In this document: positions 30,830 to 38,470 of the stretch, in pieces
Layout of the letters: each line of letters begins with the position of its first letter
Position numbering within the stretch: the stretch's first letter is position 1
Assembly: GCF_000143825.1 (NCBI RefSeq)
Contig: NZ_CM000961.1
Coordinates: forward strand, 930,001-994,000
From: Corynebacterium genitalium ATCC 33030
GTDB taxonomy: Bacteria; Actinomycetota; Actinomycetes; Mycobacteriales; Mycobacteriaceae
DNA length: 64,000 bases
Direction: 5' to 3'
The notes under the pieces: model-generated
Database searches by the model: none
Told to the model about the DNA's origin: nothing
The model's input: only the letters and a program-made list of their open reading frames with translations
Made by a program: the position numbers and the translations under genes

Positions 30830-31939
30830 ATGATGCAGAAGAAGGGCACGCTCGCATCCATCGCTGCTGAGTTGGGGGTCTCGCGCACGACAGTGTCGAA
30901 CGCGTACAACCGGCCCGACCAGTTGTCAGATGTGCTGCGGGAGCGCATTTTCGCTGCGGCGGCTGCGCGCGGGTACACCGGTCCGGACCCGATGGCGCGG
31001 TCGTTGCGCACGCGGCGGGTCGGGGCGATCGGGGTGATTCTCACCGAGCACATGTCGTTCGCGTTCGAGGATCTGGCGTCGATCGACTTTCTCGCGGGGC
31101 TCGGTGAGAGTTCGATGGGCACGCACAACGCGCTCACGCTCATCCCGCTTGGTCCGGATGGAGGCGAGTCACCGCTGGTCGCCAGTGCGCTTGTCGACGG
31201 CTTCGTCGTCTACTCCGTTCCGTCTGCCGAACCCCACCTGGATGCCGTGCGTGCACGCGGCGTGCCGGTGGTGGTGTGCGACCAGCCGTACGACACCGGC
31301 GACGCGTTCGTCGGCATCGACGACCGGGCCGCGATCCGCGCGACCGCCGAAGCGCTTGTGGGGGCCGGGCACCAGCGGATCGGCATTGCCGCGAAACGCC
31401 TGTTCTCGGACGAGTCACGCGAAGGCGCCGTCACCGCGGCGGACGTCGCGGAGGCGGACATGCACGTGCAGCGTGAGCGCATCCTCGGTGCGCTCGATGT
31501 GTTCGCAGGCGCAGAGATTTCCGGGGTGCCGATCGTGACCAGGCATTTCAATGACCATGCGACTGCAGTCGATGCCGCTCGCGAGCTTTTCGACGCATCC
31601 CCCGACCTCACCGCGGTCCTCTGCACCACCGACTCCATGGCGCTGGGCGTGCTGGATTATTGCGCTACCCAAGGATGGGACGTGCCCGGGGATGTCTCTG
31701 TCACGGGGTTTGACGGAGTCGCGCCGGCGCTCACGCGCGGCCTCACCACCGTCATTCAGCCGAACAAGCGCAAAGGGGCGACGGTGGGCAAAGTGCTGGC
31801 CAAGCTTATCGACGCCAACCTCGACGACACCGCCGCTCCATCCGGGGCGGCCAGTGCGAGCCCGGACGCGGACATCCCGCGCGTTATCCTGCCGACCCGG
31901 TTCAGCCCAGGGCGGACCGTCGCGCCGCCGCGAGAGTGA
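30830..31939 (+). CDS. ipsA: LacI-family transcriptional regulator (IpsA-like)
   Basis: The start MMQKKGTLASIAAELGVSRT introduces a LacI helix-turn-helix (TVSNAYNRPDQLS), followed by a periplasmic-binding-protein-like effector domain to residue 369. The neighbours otsB, a small lipoprotein, otsA and thrE match C. glutamicum cg2910 (IpsA), the inositol-dependent activator of inositol-derived lipid formation. The assignment rests on synteny and family. The long open frame before 30830 is antisense to the esterase and rejected. The 3' end overlaps convergent otsB by 38 bp. Confidence 0.8.
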   Translation: MMQKKGTLASIAAELGVSRTTVSNAYNRPDQLSDVLRERIFAAAAARGYTGPDPMARSLRTRRVGAIGVILTEHMSFAFEDLASIDFLAGLGESSMGTHNALTLIPLGPDGGESPLVASALVDGFVVYSVPSAEPHLDAVRARGVPVVVCDQPYDTGDAFVGIDDRAAIRATAEALVGAGHQRIGIAAKRLFSDESREGAVTAADVAEADMHVQRERILGALDVFAGAEISGVPIVTRHFNDHATAVDAARELFDASPDLTAVLCTTDSMALGVLDYCATQGWDVPGDVSVTGFDGVAPALTRGLTTVIQPNKRKGATVGKVLAKLIDANLDDTAAPSGAASASPDADIPRVILPTRFSPGRTVAPPRE

Positions 31940-32729
31940 CCAGGTAGTCGGCCATCTCGGCGACACCGCCGAGCCGGAACTGCGCCGCGGTATCTACTGT
32001 GGCGCTATCGCCAGTTGCAGCATCTGCAGCGGTACCTCTGGCTGCACTGCGGACGATCTTGATCCCCACATCGCCGGCCGCGGGGTCGAGAACGGTCAGG
32101 GCGGTTTCGTCAGTCACGTCGTCACCGGCGAACAGGGTCGCGGTGTGTTTTTGTTTCTCGGCGCCGAGCCAGGTGCCCTTTGTCGTGTCGACGACGGAGA
32201 ACTCGACGACATTGTGCCCGGGCGAGCCGGCGTTGCCGTGGAGGGTGTCGGGGGAGAGGGCGAGGGCTGCGTCGATAAGCGATTGGGCGCGCGCGGGATC
32301 GGATTCCGCGAGCTTCGCGACGTGTAGAACGCGCTGGTACGGCTTATTTTCCACGAACGCTGGGGCGCTGCCGGCGACGATCTCGTTCAGCCGCGCGCTC
32401 ACGCGATCGAGATACGCGCGTTGCGCCCCATCGAGCTGCGGCCCACCCTCCGTCGGCTCCGCACCGTGTGAGCCGACGAGAATCACCGGCGCGTCAAGCG
32501 GACACACGATCCGCAGCCCATCGAGGTGGCGCCCGGATAGCACTGCGACCGTCGTATCGCGCATGAGCGACAAATCCTCCAGCGCGGCGATCGCGTCCGG
32601 GTTGGGCGTGACGGCGTAGGCATCGGTGTGCAGCTCGCAGATCGTGCCGTCGAAATCAACGCAGACCAGCAGCTTCTTGGTGCGCGCAAGAGAGTCGAGT
32701 GCGGGGCGTGGGTCGAACGCGTCCGTCAT
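31902..32729 (-). CDS. otsB: Trehalose-6-phosphate phosphatase
   Basis: Dephosphorylates trehalose 6-phosphate, completing the OtsAB route to trehalose, the sugar needed for corynomycolate lipids. The 275-residue HAD-superfamily protein has motif I CVDFDGTICE, motif II VLSGRH and motif IV GDDVTDE. It overlaps the preceding lipoprotein gene by ATGA and the convergent regulator by 38 bp. Confidence 0.94.
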   Translation of the reverse strand: MTDAFDPRPALDSLARTKKLLVCVDFDGTICELHTDAYAVTPNPDAIAALEDLSLMRDTTVAVLSGRHLDGLRIVCPLDAPVILVGSHGAEPTEGGPQLDGAQRAYLDRVSARLNEIVAGSAPAFVENKPYQRVLHVAKLAESDPARAQSLIDAALALSPDTLHGNAGSPGHNVVEFSVVDTTKGTWLGAEKQKHTATLFAGDDVTDETALTVLDPAAGDVGIKIVRSAARGTAADAATGDSATVDTAAQFRLGGVAEMADYLVTLAAARRSALG

Positions 32730-33178
32730 CGTGCGACCAGCCTTATCGTCGGGGGATTGAGGTCGATCCCGTCACCGCGGCGGGCGGTCAGGGTGATTTC
32801 ATCCTCACCGTACCGCCGCAGGTCGAACTCCGCGTCGGGGACGAGGATCTCAGAAAGCTGGGTGTGCAGGCGGCGGGATCCGCCGGCGCAGTCGCTGTCG
32901 AGCTTGCCGGTGGTGACGCCGCGCAGCTGCACGTCGCTATCGCTTATCGACGCCCCCGCCTGCAGCGGCGCGCACCCCGTCCGAGCCGTGAGCGACTCGC
33001 GGCCGAACACGATGACCGCGCGGCCGGCGGCGTCGAGCGGCACGTCGCCCGGGAAGTCGGGGTCGGTGTAGACGGCGACGATCTCCCAGGTCGTGCCCGC
33101 CAGCGGGTGGGTCGGTGCGGAACAGCCGGCGAGCGCGGCGGCGGCAGCGACGGCGATGGCAGCAGCTCCGCGCTTCAT
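32726..33178 (-). CDS. Small lipoprotein with META/HslJ-like domain
   Basis: The ATG at 33178 overlaps the otsA stop (ATGA) and gives MKRGAAAIAVAAAAALAGCS, a lipoprotein signal with lipobox LAGC. The 150-residue product then shows LAGTTWEIVAVYTDP and GRAVIVFGRESLTARTGC, the pattern of META (HslJ-like) domains. It occupies the cg2908-like slot between otsA and otsB. Coupling to both suggests an envelope role linked to trehalose metabolism, by context only. Confidence 0.75.
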   Translation of the reverse strand: MKRGAAAIAVAAAAALAGCSAPTHPLAGTTWEIVAVYTDPDFPGDVPLDAAGRAVIVFGRESLTARTGCAPLQAGASISDSDVQLRGVTTGKLDSDCAGGSRRLHTQLSEILVPDAEFDLRRYGEDEITLTARRGDGIDLNPPTIRLVAR

Positions 33179-34503
33179 GCGCGGGCCAACTCGTCGAGGA
33201 AAGACTCCGCCCATGCAGCGACATCGTGAGTAGTCACGTGCTCATTCATCGCACGCATCGCGTCGCGCGCTTCGGTCGAACCTTGCTTATCGACGGCCTC
33301 CACAATCGCCCCCTTCACCGACTCAATATCGAACGGATTGCACAGGTGAGCCTGGTCCAGCTCGACGGCCGCTCCGGCGAACTCCGAGAGCACGAGCGCC
33401 CCGGAACCGTCCGGGTGGCAGGCGACGTACTCTTTCGCGACGAGGTTCATCCCGTCCTTGAACGGTGTCACCAGCATGATGTCGGCGGCGGAGTAGTAGC
33501 TGCGCAGCTGAGACTTCGGAACCGAGTGGTGCTCGTAGTGGACGACCGGGCGGCCGAGCTTGCCGTAGCGGCCGTTAATGCGGCCGACTGCTTCCTCAAC
33601 ACCCGCGCGGGTGGTCTTGTAGCTGGCGATGCGCTCGCGCGAGGGGGTAGCCACCTGAATCATTGCGATGGAATCGAGCCGGCCCTCCTGCAGCAACTCT
33701 TCGATCGCGGTGAGACGCTGGAGGATGCCTTTGGTGTAATCAAGCCGGTCGACGCCGAGCATGAGCGTGCGCGGGTTCGCCAGGGAGCCGCGGACCTGCG
33801 AGATATCCTTCTCATCCGCCGGGCTGAAACCGCCGTCACCGGTCTCGATCGAGATGGGAAACGTGCCGGTGCGCGGCGTTGTGGCGTGCGGGTCCTGGGC
33901 GGCGAGGTCCGTGAAGTTCATCTCGTCGCGCTTGCGTTGGAACCCGATGAGGTCTGCGCCCTCCAGGCCGCGGAGCACGTCGCGGCGCCACGGCAGCTGG
34001 CGGAACAAGTCTGGGCTGGGGAAGGGGATGTGCAGGAAGAATCCGATTGTCAGGTCTGGGCGCAGCTTTTTGAGCATCCCGGGGACCAGCTGCAGCTGGT
34101 AGTCCTGCACCCACACCGTCGCGCCTTTGCCGGCAGTGCTTGCTGCTGCTTGCGCGAACTTCTTGTTCACGGCTTTGTAGCGCTGCCACCACGAACGGTC
34201 GTAGGTCGGCTTCACGATGAGGTCGTGGTACAGCGGCCACAACGTCGAGTTGGAAAAGCCCTCGTAGAACTCCTCGAAATCATCCTGGTCCAACTCGACC
34301 GGGTGGAGGGTGATGCCGTCATTTTCAAACGGCTCGAAGCTGGCGTCAGGTTCGCCCGGCCATCCGACCCAGCAACCGCTGTTGCGCTTGAGCACCGGGG
34401 CGAGCGCCGCAACGAGCCCGCCTGGCGACGCCACCCACTGGCCGTCCACCCGGTCGACCGGGAGGCGGTTTGCCACCACCACAAACTGGTTGTCGCCGCT
34501 CAT
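33175..34503 (-). CDS. otsA: Trehalose-6-phosphate synthase
   Basis: Glycosyltransferase family 20 enzyme that makes trehalose 6-phosphate from a nucleotide-glucose and glucose 6-phosphate. The 442-residue protein has the N-terminal FVVVANRLPVDR, VWVQDYQLQLVP, the phosphate-contacting DRLDYTKGI and the C-terminal PFKDGMNLVAKEYVA. It is shorter than many homologues (about 480), though all hallmark blocks are present. First gene of the coupled otsA-lipoprotein-otsB set. Confidence 0.95.
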   Translation of the reverse strand: MSGDNQFVVVANRLPVDRVDGQWVASPGGLVAALAPVLKRNSGCWVGWPGEPDASFEPFENDGITLHPVELDQDDFEEFYEGFSNSTLWPLYHDLIVKPTYDRSWWQRYKAVNKKFAQAAASTAGKGATVWVQDYQLQLVPGMLKKLRPDLTIGFFLHIPFPSPDLFRQLPWRRDVLRGLEGADLIGFQRKRDEMNFTDLAAQDPHATTPRTGTFPISIETGDGGFSPADEKDISQVRGSLANPRTLMLGVDRLDYTKGILQRLTAIEELLQEGRLDSIAMIQVATPSRERIASYKTTRAGVEEAVGRINGRYGKLGRPVVHYEHHSVPKSQLRSYYSAADIMLVTPFKDGMNLVAKEYVACHPDGSGALVLSEFAGAAVELDQAHLCNPFDIESVKGAIVEAVDKQGSTEARDAMRAMNEHVTTHDVAAWAESFLDELARA

Positions 34504-34518
34504 GAGACTGCCAGTCCC

Positions 34519-34977
34519 TTAACTGTCGCTGCCGGAAGAGTTTGCGGTTTTCTTCGCCGCCTTCTTAGTGGTCTTCTTCGCAGACTTTTTCGCGGCCTTC
34601 TTTGTCGTCTTCTTGGCCGTCTTCGTCGCCCTCTTGGTGGTCTTCTTCGAGGCCTTCTTGGTGGACTTCTTTGCCGCCTTCTCGGCGGTTTTCTTCGCAG
34701 ACTTCTTCGTTGCCTTCTTGGCTGCGGTGCCGTCACCGTCGTCACTGTCGTTCGCGGAGGCAGAACCGGACTGCTCCAGTTCTGCCTCGTAATCCTCAGC
34801 GAACTGCTTGTACACCAAGCCCTCGGGTTCGATGCCGAGCATGCACATCAGGGTCACGCCGTCAACAAGATTCTCCGAGTAGGTGGCCACGACCTTGCGA
34901 GCCCCAGAAGCAGTTTGCTCCTCAACCGTGTGGACGGCGTCCGGGTTCGGGCGGCTATCGGTGATCTTGGGTGGCAC
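34519..34977 (-). CDS. Protein with histone-H1-like lysine-rich tail
   Basis: I chose GTG 34977, which has a perfect GGAGG seven bases upstream. The 152-residue product has a folded N-terminal half of about 70 residues (PPKITDSRPNPDAVHTV, YSENLVDGVTLMCMLG). An acidic linker (ANDSDDGDG) and about 65 residues built from Lys-Lys-Ala/Thr/Ser units (KKATKKSAKK) follow. The tail resembles eukaryotic H1 and bacterial HC1/HupB tails and probably binds nucleic acid. It lies between thrE and otsA. Confidence 0.75.
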   Translation of the reverse strand: MPPKITDSRPNPDAVHTVEEQTASGARKVVATYSENLVDGVTLMCMLGIEPEGLVYKQFAEDYEAELEQSGSASANDSDDGDGTAAKKATKKSAKKTAEKAAKKSTKKASKKTTKRATKTAKKTTKKAAKKSAKKTTKKAAKKTANSSGSDS

Positions 34978-35095
34978 GTGAAAACCTCCTGGTTTCTGGC
35001 CGGGCAACTGCGGCGGGTAGAGACCTGTCTATTCTACGCTATCCCGTTAGGCGCTGGGACCTGCGCCGGGGCGTTGGATCCAAGGTGGTTAGTGT

Positions 35096-36745
35096 CTAAT
35101 CAGTCGGCCGGACGTCAGGCTGCGCTTTGGGCTCCGTCTTGGGTTCAGACTTAGATTTGAACTGAACTCCGGTATGCGTCTCGGTTTGCCCCTTCGACTG
35201 ATTCTTTGATTGGGTCTTGGCCTGAATCTTGGCTTGGTTTTTGGCCTGGTTCTTGGCCAGGTTGCGGGCGGCCTGCTCGCTGAGTCGTCGAGAAGCGGCT
35301 TGCTCGGCGCGACGAATCTGCTGGAACGTCACGCGCCCGGCGGCGCGGAAGGCACGGTACGGGTTGAACAGCTGCGGGCGGCGCAGGCGGCGGGCGAACC
35401 ACTCGCCGAGGACCACGCCACCGGCCAGCGCCAGACACGTGCCGATGGCCAAGAAGAGGTTATTCAAACCAAGAACGGTTTGTTCGTTGAGCAGTGCGTA
35501 CATGCTGCGGTAGACACCTGAACCCGGCAGGAACGGGGTCACGCCGGCGACTGCGGTGATCAGGGGGGCGATCAGGAAGCGGCGGGCGAGCAAACCACCG
35601 GCTAAGCCGACCATGACCGCACAAATCGCGGTGGCGAACAACCGGCCGGAGCCGAAGGGAATGAGCACGGCGTAGTACGCGAAGCCACCGATGAAAGCGG
35701 TCACAGCGGTGACCACGATGGCGCGTCGTTCGGCGTAAACAGCAAGCGCGAAACCGGCGGCGGCGGCTGTGCCACCGAAGATGCGCACGGCGGCGGAACT
35801 GTACGTCGGAGTTGGCGGTTGCGTCTCGATCGGCGGCAAACCGGCACCGAATAGGTCCGCGACTTGAATGCCTATGGCTACGCCCGCGACGATCGCGCCG
35901 GTGTTGAGAAGCGCTGCGAAGAAACGCCCCGACGCTGTCACTGGTGATCCCGTGACACCGTCTTGAAGTGATTGCACCAGTGTCAAACCGGCGAGCAAGA
36001 CCACGATGCCTGTTGCGATGACCTGGCTGGGCACAATGGTTGTGCCAGCCCGGGCGGCCAGGGTGTAGAACAAGGTGGCGGGCACCGTGGCTACGAAACC
36101 GCCGAGGACGCAATGATAGAAGTACGGCAGCTCTTTCTTCCCCAGCCACGCGTTGATCGAGGTGATCAGGGCGGCGGTGAACGCACCCAGCACCGACATG
36201 AACCAGTCGCCGCCGAGCAAGATCGAGATGGCCGCGCCCATAATCGACCATCCGGCGATGGAGACCCACAGCGGGTAGGGCGGTTTGGCGTTGTACAGGT
36301 CGTCGAGAATCTTCTCCGCCATCTCCGGCGGCGTCGCACCGGCGCGGATCGAGCGGATCAGACGGTCGACTTCCTGGAGTTTGGAGTAGTTCTCCGACAT
36401 GTCGGACACGACGCGGAACACGCCCACCGGCTGCTTGCGGGCGGTGCCGATCAGCGAGTTGACGGTAATGGTGTTCAGCGTGATGTCCACGTGGCAGTAG
36501 TGCAGGCCGTACGACGATGTGACGGCGTGGATCTGCGCTTTCGCGTCCGAACTGGTTGTGCCGTTGGCGATGAGAATCTCGCCGACGCGCGCGCCGATGG
36601 TCATCACCGCGGCGACCTGTGCCGGGTCGGTCAGGTCGACGGGCGCGAGCACCGACGGCGGGGGCGACGTGCGGGCTTGGTCAATGGTCGCCACTGGGCC
36701 GGAGGAGCGCAACGCCTCCCGCAAGTTCTTCAACACCGTTGTCAC
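35096..36745 (-). CDS. thrE: Threonine/serine exporter ThrE
   Basis: A 549-residue protein starting at GTG. It combines an N-terminal hydrolase-like cytoplasmic part (about 1-140, ThrE domain) with about ten membrane helices, the fused ThrE plus ThrE_2 arrangement known from C. glutamicum ThrE (exports L-threonine and L-serine by proton antiport). The last 70 residues are a hydrophilic Lys/Gln/Asn repeat tail (AKNQAKNQAKIQAKTQ). Synteny with otsA and ipsA supports the call. Confidence 0.93.
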   Translation of the reverse strand: MTTVLKNLREALRSSGPVATIDQARTSPPPSVLAPVDLTDPAQVAAVMTIGARVGEILIANGTTSSDAKAQIHAVTSSYGLHYCHVDITLNTITVNSLIGTARKQPVGVFRVVSDMSENYSKLQEVDRLIRSIRAGATPPEMAEKILDDLYNAKPPYPLWVSIAGWSIMGAAISILLGGDWFMSVLGAFTAALITSINAWLGKKELPYFYHCVLGGFVATVPATLFYTLAARAGTTIVPSQVIATGIVVLLAGLTLVQSLQDGVTGSPVTASGRFFAALLNTGAIVAGVAIGIQVADLFGAGLPPIETQPPTPTYSSAAVRIFGGTAAAAGFALAVYAERRAIVVTAVTAFIGGFAYYAVLIPFGSGRLFATAICAVMVGLAGGLLARRFLIAPLITAVAGVTPFLPGSGVYRSMYALLNEQTVLGLNNLFLAIGTCLALAGGVVLGEWFARRLRRPQLFNPYRAFRAAGRVTFQQIRRAEQAASRRLSEQAARNLAKNQAKNQAKIQAKTQSKNQSKGQTETHTGVQFKSKSEPKTEPKAQPDVRPTD

Positions 36746-36795
36746 ACCGACACACTAACTGCCGCGGCAGGTTTCTGTGTGAAAGAACCCGTCTT

Positions 36796-36825
36796 TTGTC
36801 CCCCGGGGTCAGCCCCTTGTATGAT
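36796..36825 (+). promoter_or_regulatory. Candidate promoter of tRNA-Thr
   Basis: TTGTCC (36796-36801) and TATGAT (36820-36825) are spaced by 18 bp, about 38 bases before the mature tRNA 5' end. This is a good housekeeping-type match in an otherwise GC-rich gap. Confidence 0.5.
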
Positions 36826-36863
36826 TTCGGGTCAGCGCCTGCCGTTTTTGTGCGGGTGCGGTT

Positions 36864-36936
36864 GCTGGAGTGGCGCAATCGGTAGCGCAACGGTCTTGTA
36901 AACCGTAGGTTGCGAGTTCAAGTCTCGTCTCCAGCT
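36864..36936 (+). tRNA. tRNA-Thr (anticodon TGT)
   Basis: A complete cloverleaf of 73 bases without encoded CCA. The acceptor arm is GCTGGAG/CTCCAGC with discriminator T. The D-arm loop contains GG. The anticodon arm ACGGT-CTTGTAA-ACCGT has anticodon TGT reading ACA/ACG, and the T-arm is GCGAG-TTCAAGT-CTCGT. A GCTTATCGACG repeat begins 9 bases after its 3' end. Confidence 0.93.
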
Positions 36937-36956
36937 CGTTTCTTGCTTATCGACGC

Positions 36957-38075
36957 CTACGCCGCCGTCGCCCCCACCGTCTCCGCGCCAGCGCGGGGCG
37001 GGCCGAACAGTGAACGCATCGCGCCGTACGGGTGTCGGTTATTGGGGCGTTCGTAACCCCTGGGGGAGACCCATACTGGGGTGCCGCCGCGCATTTCGAT
37101 GCGGCCGCGGGTGGCGCGCTGCGGGTCATCGTCGTTGACGCGGTTGTGGTAGCGGCACAACGGTGCGAGGTTGCCGATGTTGGTTTCCCCGCCGTCTTTC
37201 CACGGCGTGATGTGGTGGATTTCGCAGTGGTCGGCGGCGTGCCGGCAGTCGGGGCTGGTGCAGACGGGCTGCGTCGCGGCGGCAAGGTCGCGCTGTTTCT
37301 GGTTGGCGAAGCGCTCGTCGCGGTAGAGGTTCACTGCGCCTTCCGTGGGGTGGAATAGGGCGGCCTCGAGACCGTACTCAGGTTTCGCGTGGTAGCGGGC
37401 AAGGTACTCGGCGCCGGTGATGGTGGTGCCGTTGGTCAGTCCGAGGGTGACGTCGTCGCCGTGGCCGCTGAGGATCTTCGTCCATTCGGGCAGCGGGATG
37501 AGCAACAGTGGTCTGGGCACGGCGTACGGGACTCCGCCGCCGTTGCGTATCAGGTCGAGGAAGCGTTCGAGCAGTTGCCCGGCGACGGGCCGTGTGGCGT
37601 CGAGGGCCTTGTTCATCAACGCTGCTTCGAGGTCGGCGATGTCGTGCTCGTCTGCGGTGATGATCATGGTGCGCCGCCCGTGGCGCGAGCCGGAGATGGT
37701 GATCCGCTTCTGCGGCGGCGTGTCGGCCCCGGGGAGGAGCTTCTTTACCAGCGCGTTGAGTGCCCGGTAGTCGCCCGCGGATTCGAGCAGCCGCACGCGC
37801 AGCTTGTTGCGTGCTTTGGGGCTTTTGATCTTCGCGATCTGGCGCTCAATGAGCGCAAGCTTATCGACGCTCAAACCCCGCCTCCTCGCCACTTCCCCCG
37901 CCGTTCTCTGCTTAGCGGGGGAGGTGGTGGGACCGTAGTACGCCTCGTGGACGCGTTTCCAGTTGCGGATGGTTGCTTCGGAGAATCCTGCGCTGAGAAG
38001 CTTCTGGCGGTCGAAGTCTTTCAAGTGGTCAAGAGCGTTGGTGGTCAGTGCTGAGATGAGGTTGTCGAGTCCCAT
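36957..38075 (-). CDS. HNH endonuclease-motif protein with DUF222-type N-terminus
   Basis: I chose ATG 38075 (MGLDNLISALTTN); the longer frame upstream is proline/arginine-rich shadow sequence. The 372-residue protein has a DUF222-like helical region and a C-terminal HNH domain, CEIHHITPWKDGGETNIGNLAPLCRYHN, readable as CEIHHITPW plus NIGNLAPLCRYHN, with an extra TSPDC upstream completing the metal site. Such proteins are multicopy in actinobacteria and often linked to mobile DNA. It lies directly beside tRNA-Thr. Its function is unproven. Confidence 0.85.
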   Translation of the reverse strand: MGLDNLISALTTNALDHLKDFDRQKLLSAGFSEATIRNWKRVHEAYYGPTTSPAKQRTAGEVARRRGLSVDKLALIERQIAKIKSPKARNKLRVRLLESAGDYRALNALVKKLLPGADTPPQKRITISGSRHGRRTMIITADEHDIADLEAALMNKALDATRPVAGQLLERFLDLIRNGGGVPYAVPRPLLLIPLPEWTKILSGHGDDVTLGLTNGTTITGAEYLARYHAKPEYGLEAALFHPTEGAVNLYRDERFANQKQRDLAAATQPVCTSPDCRHAADHCEIHHITPWKDGGETNIGNLAPLCRYHNRVNDDDPQRATRGRIEMRGGTPVWVSPRGYERPNNRHPYGAMRSLFGPPRAGAETVGATAA

Positions 38076-38264
38076 GGCGAACACGCTAGACCCCTCAAAA
38101 CTCCAGGTAAAGGGGCTAAAAAAGCGCGAAAAATCTTCACCTCCGAGGGAACCGGCACTCCCGCGGGCGCTGCTGAAGCGACAATGCGCTGCTCGGCGAG
38201 CGTGCGTGACGCGGGCACTAAGAGCGAAAGGGGACGGGCGGGGGCAGAGCTGCGAAAACAAAAT

Positions 38265-38288
38265 TGTGGATAACTTTTTCTATCCACA
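38265..38288. repeat. Palindromic pair of DnaA-box sequences
   Basis: TGTGGATAA at 38265-38273 is a perfect reverse DnaA box. TATCCACA at 38281-38288 is its inverted partner (CTATCCACA, one mismatch to TTATCCACA). The arms TGTGGATA/TATCCACA are exactly complementary with an 8-base AT-rich centre. It could bind DnaA or form a hairpin; no dnaA, dnaN or oriC features surround it. Confidence 0.55.
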
Positions 38289-38375
38289 GGCCCCAGGGTC
38301 ACTTTTGGCCGCGAGGGAACCGGTTTCGCTGGTGACATGCCCCGGATTGAACACGGACTGAATGCGGATTAGGTG

Positions 38376-38404
38376 TACAGTGGACGTACAGCAAACGTTC
38401 AGCA
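38376..38404 (+). promoter_or_regulatory. Three direct repeats, PhoP/PhoR-type binding site
   Basis: TACAGTG (38376), TACAGCA (38387) and TTCAGCA (38398) recur with an exact 11-bp period. That spacing is the 7+4 arrangement of PhoP-family direct repeats in mycobacteria. The site lies 65-95 bp before the response-regulator start, so autoregulation is likely. Confidence 0.5.
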
Positions 38405-38470
38405 AGACGTTGTTTACTTGCTCTGGAAACGCGCGTGCTTGTCGCGCGAACGGAAAGAGAGGAACCACCC

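Larger units (their letters stand above)
38076..38470. other. 395-bp intergenic region upstream of the two-component system
   Basis: This is the longest gene-free stretch. It holds a DnaA-box palindrome (38265-38288), a weak promoter candidate (TTGAAC at 38347-38352, 17-bp spacer, TAGGTG) and three 11-bp-spaced direct repeats. The part nearest the HNH gene (38090-38140) is A-rich and may carry its promoter. No convincing small gene was found. Confidence 0.6.

Noticed and set aside
32726..32760. CTTATCGTCG near 32737 and similar near-matches (10141 region, 18141, 52163) as additional repeat copies
   Set aside because: They differ by one base from the core and were left out of the count to keep it strict.
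33115..35154. 679-residue plus-strand open frame across otsA and the H1-like gene
   Set aside because: Antisense of two convincing genes; the Phe/Leu-rich part is the complement of the lysine-rich tail.
38240..38300. Replication origin
   Set aside because: Only two DnaA boxes, and no dnaA, dnaN, recF, gyrB or rpmH genes nearby.
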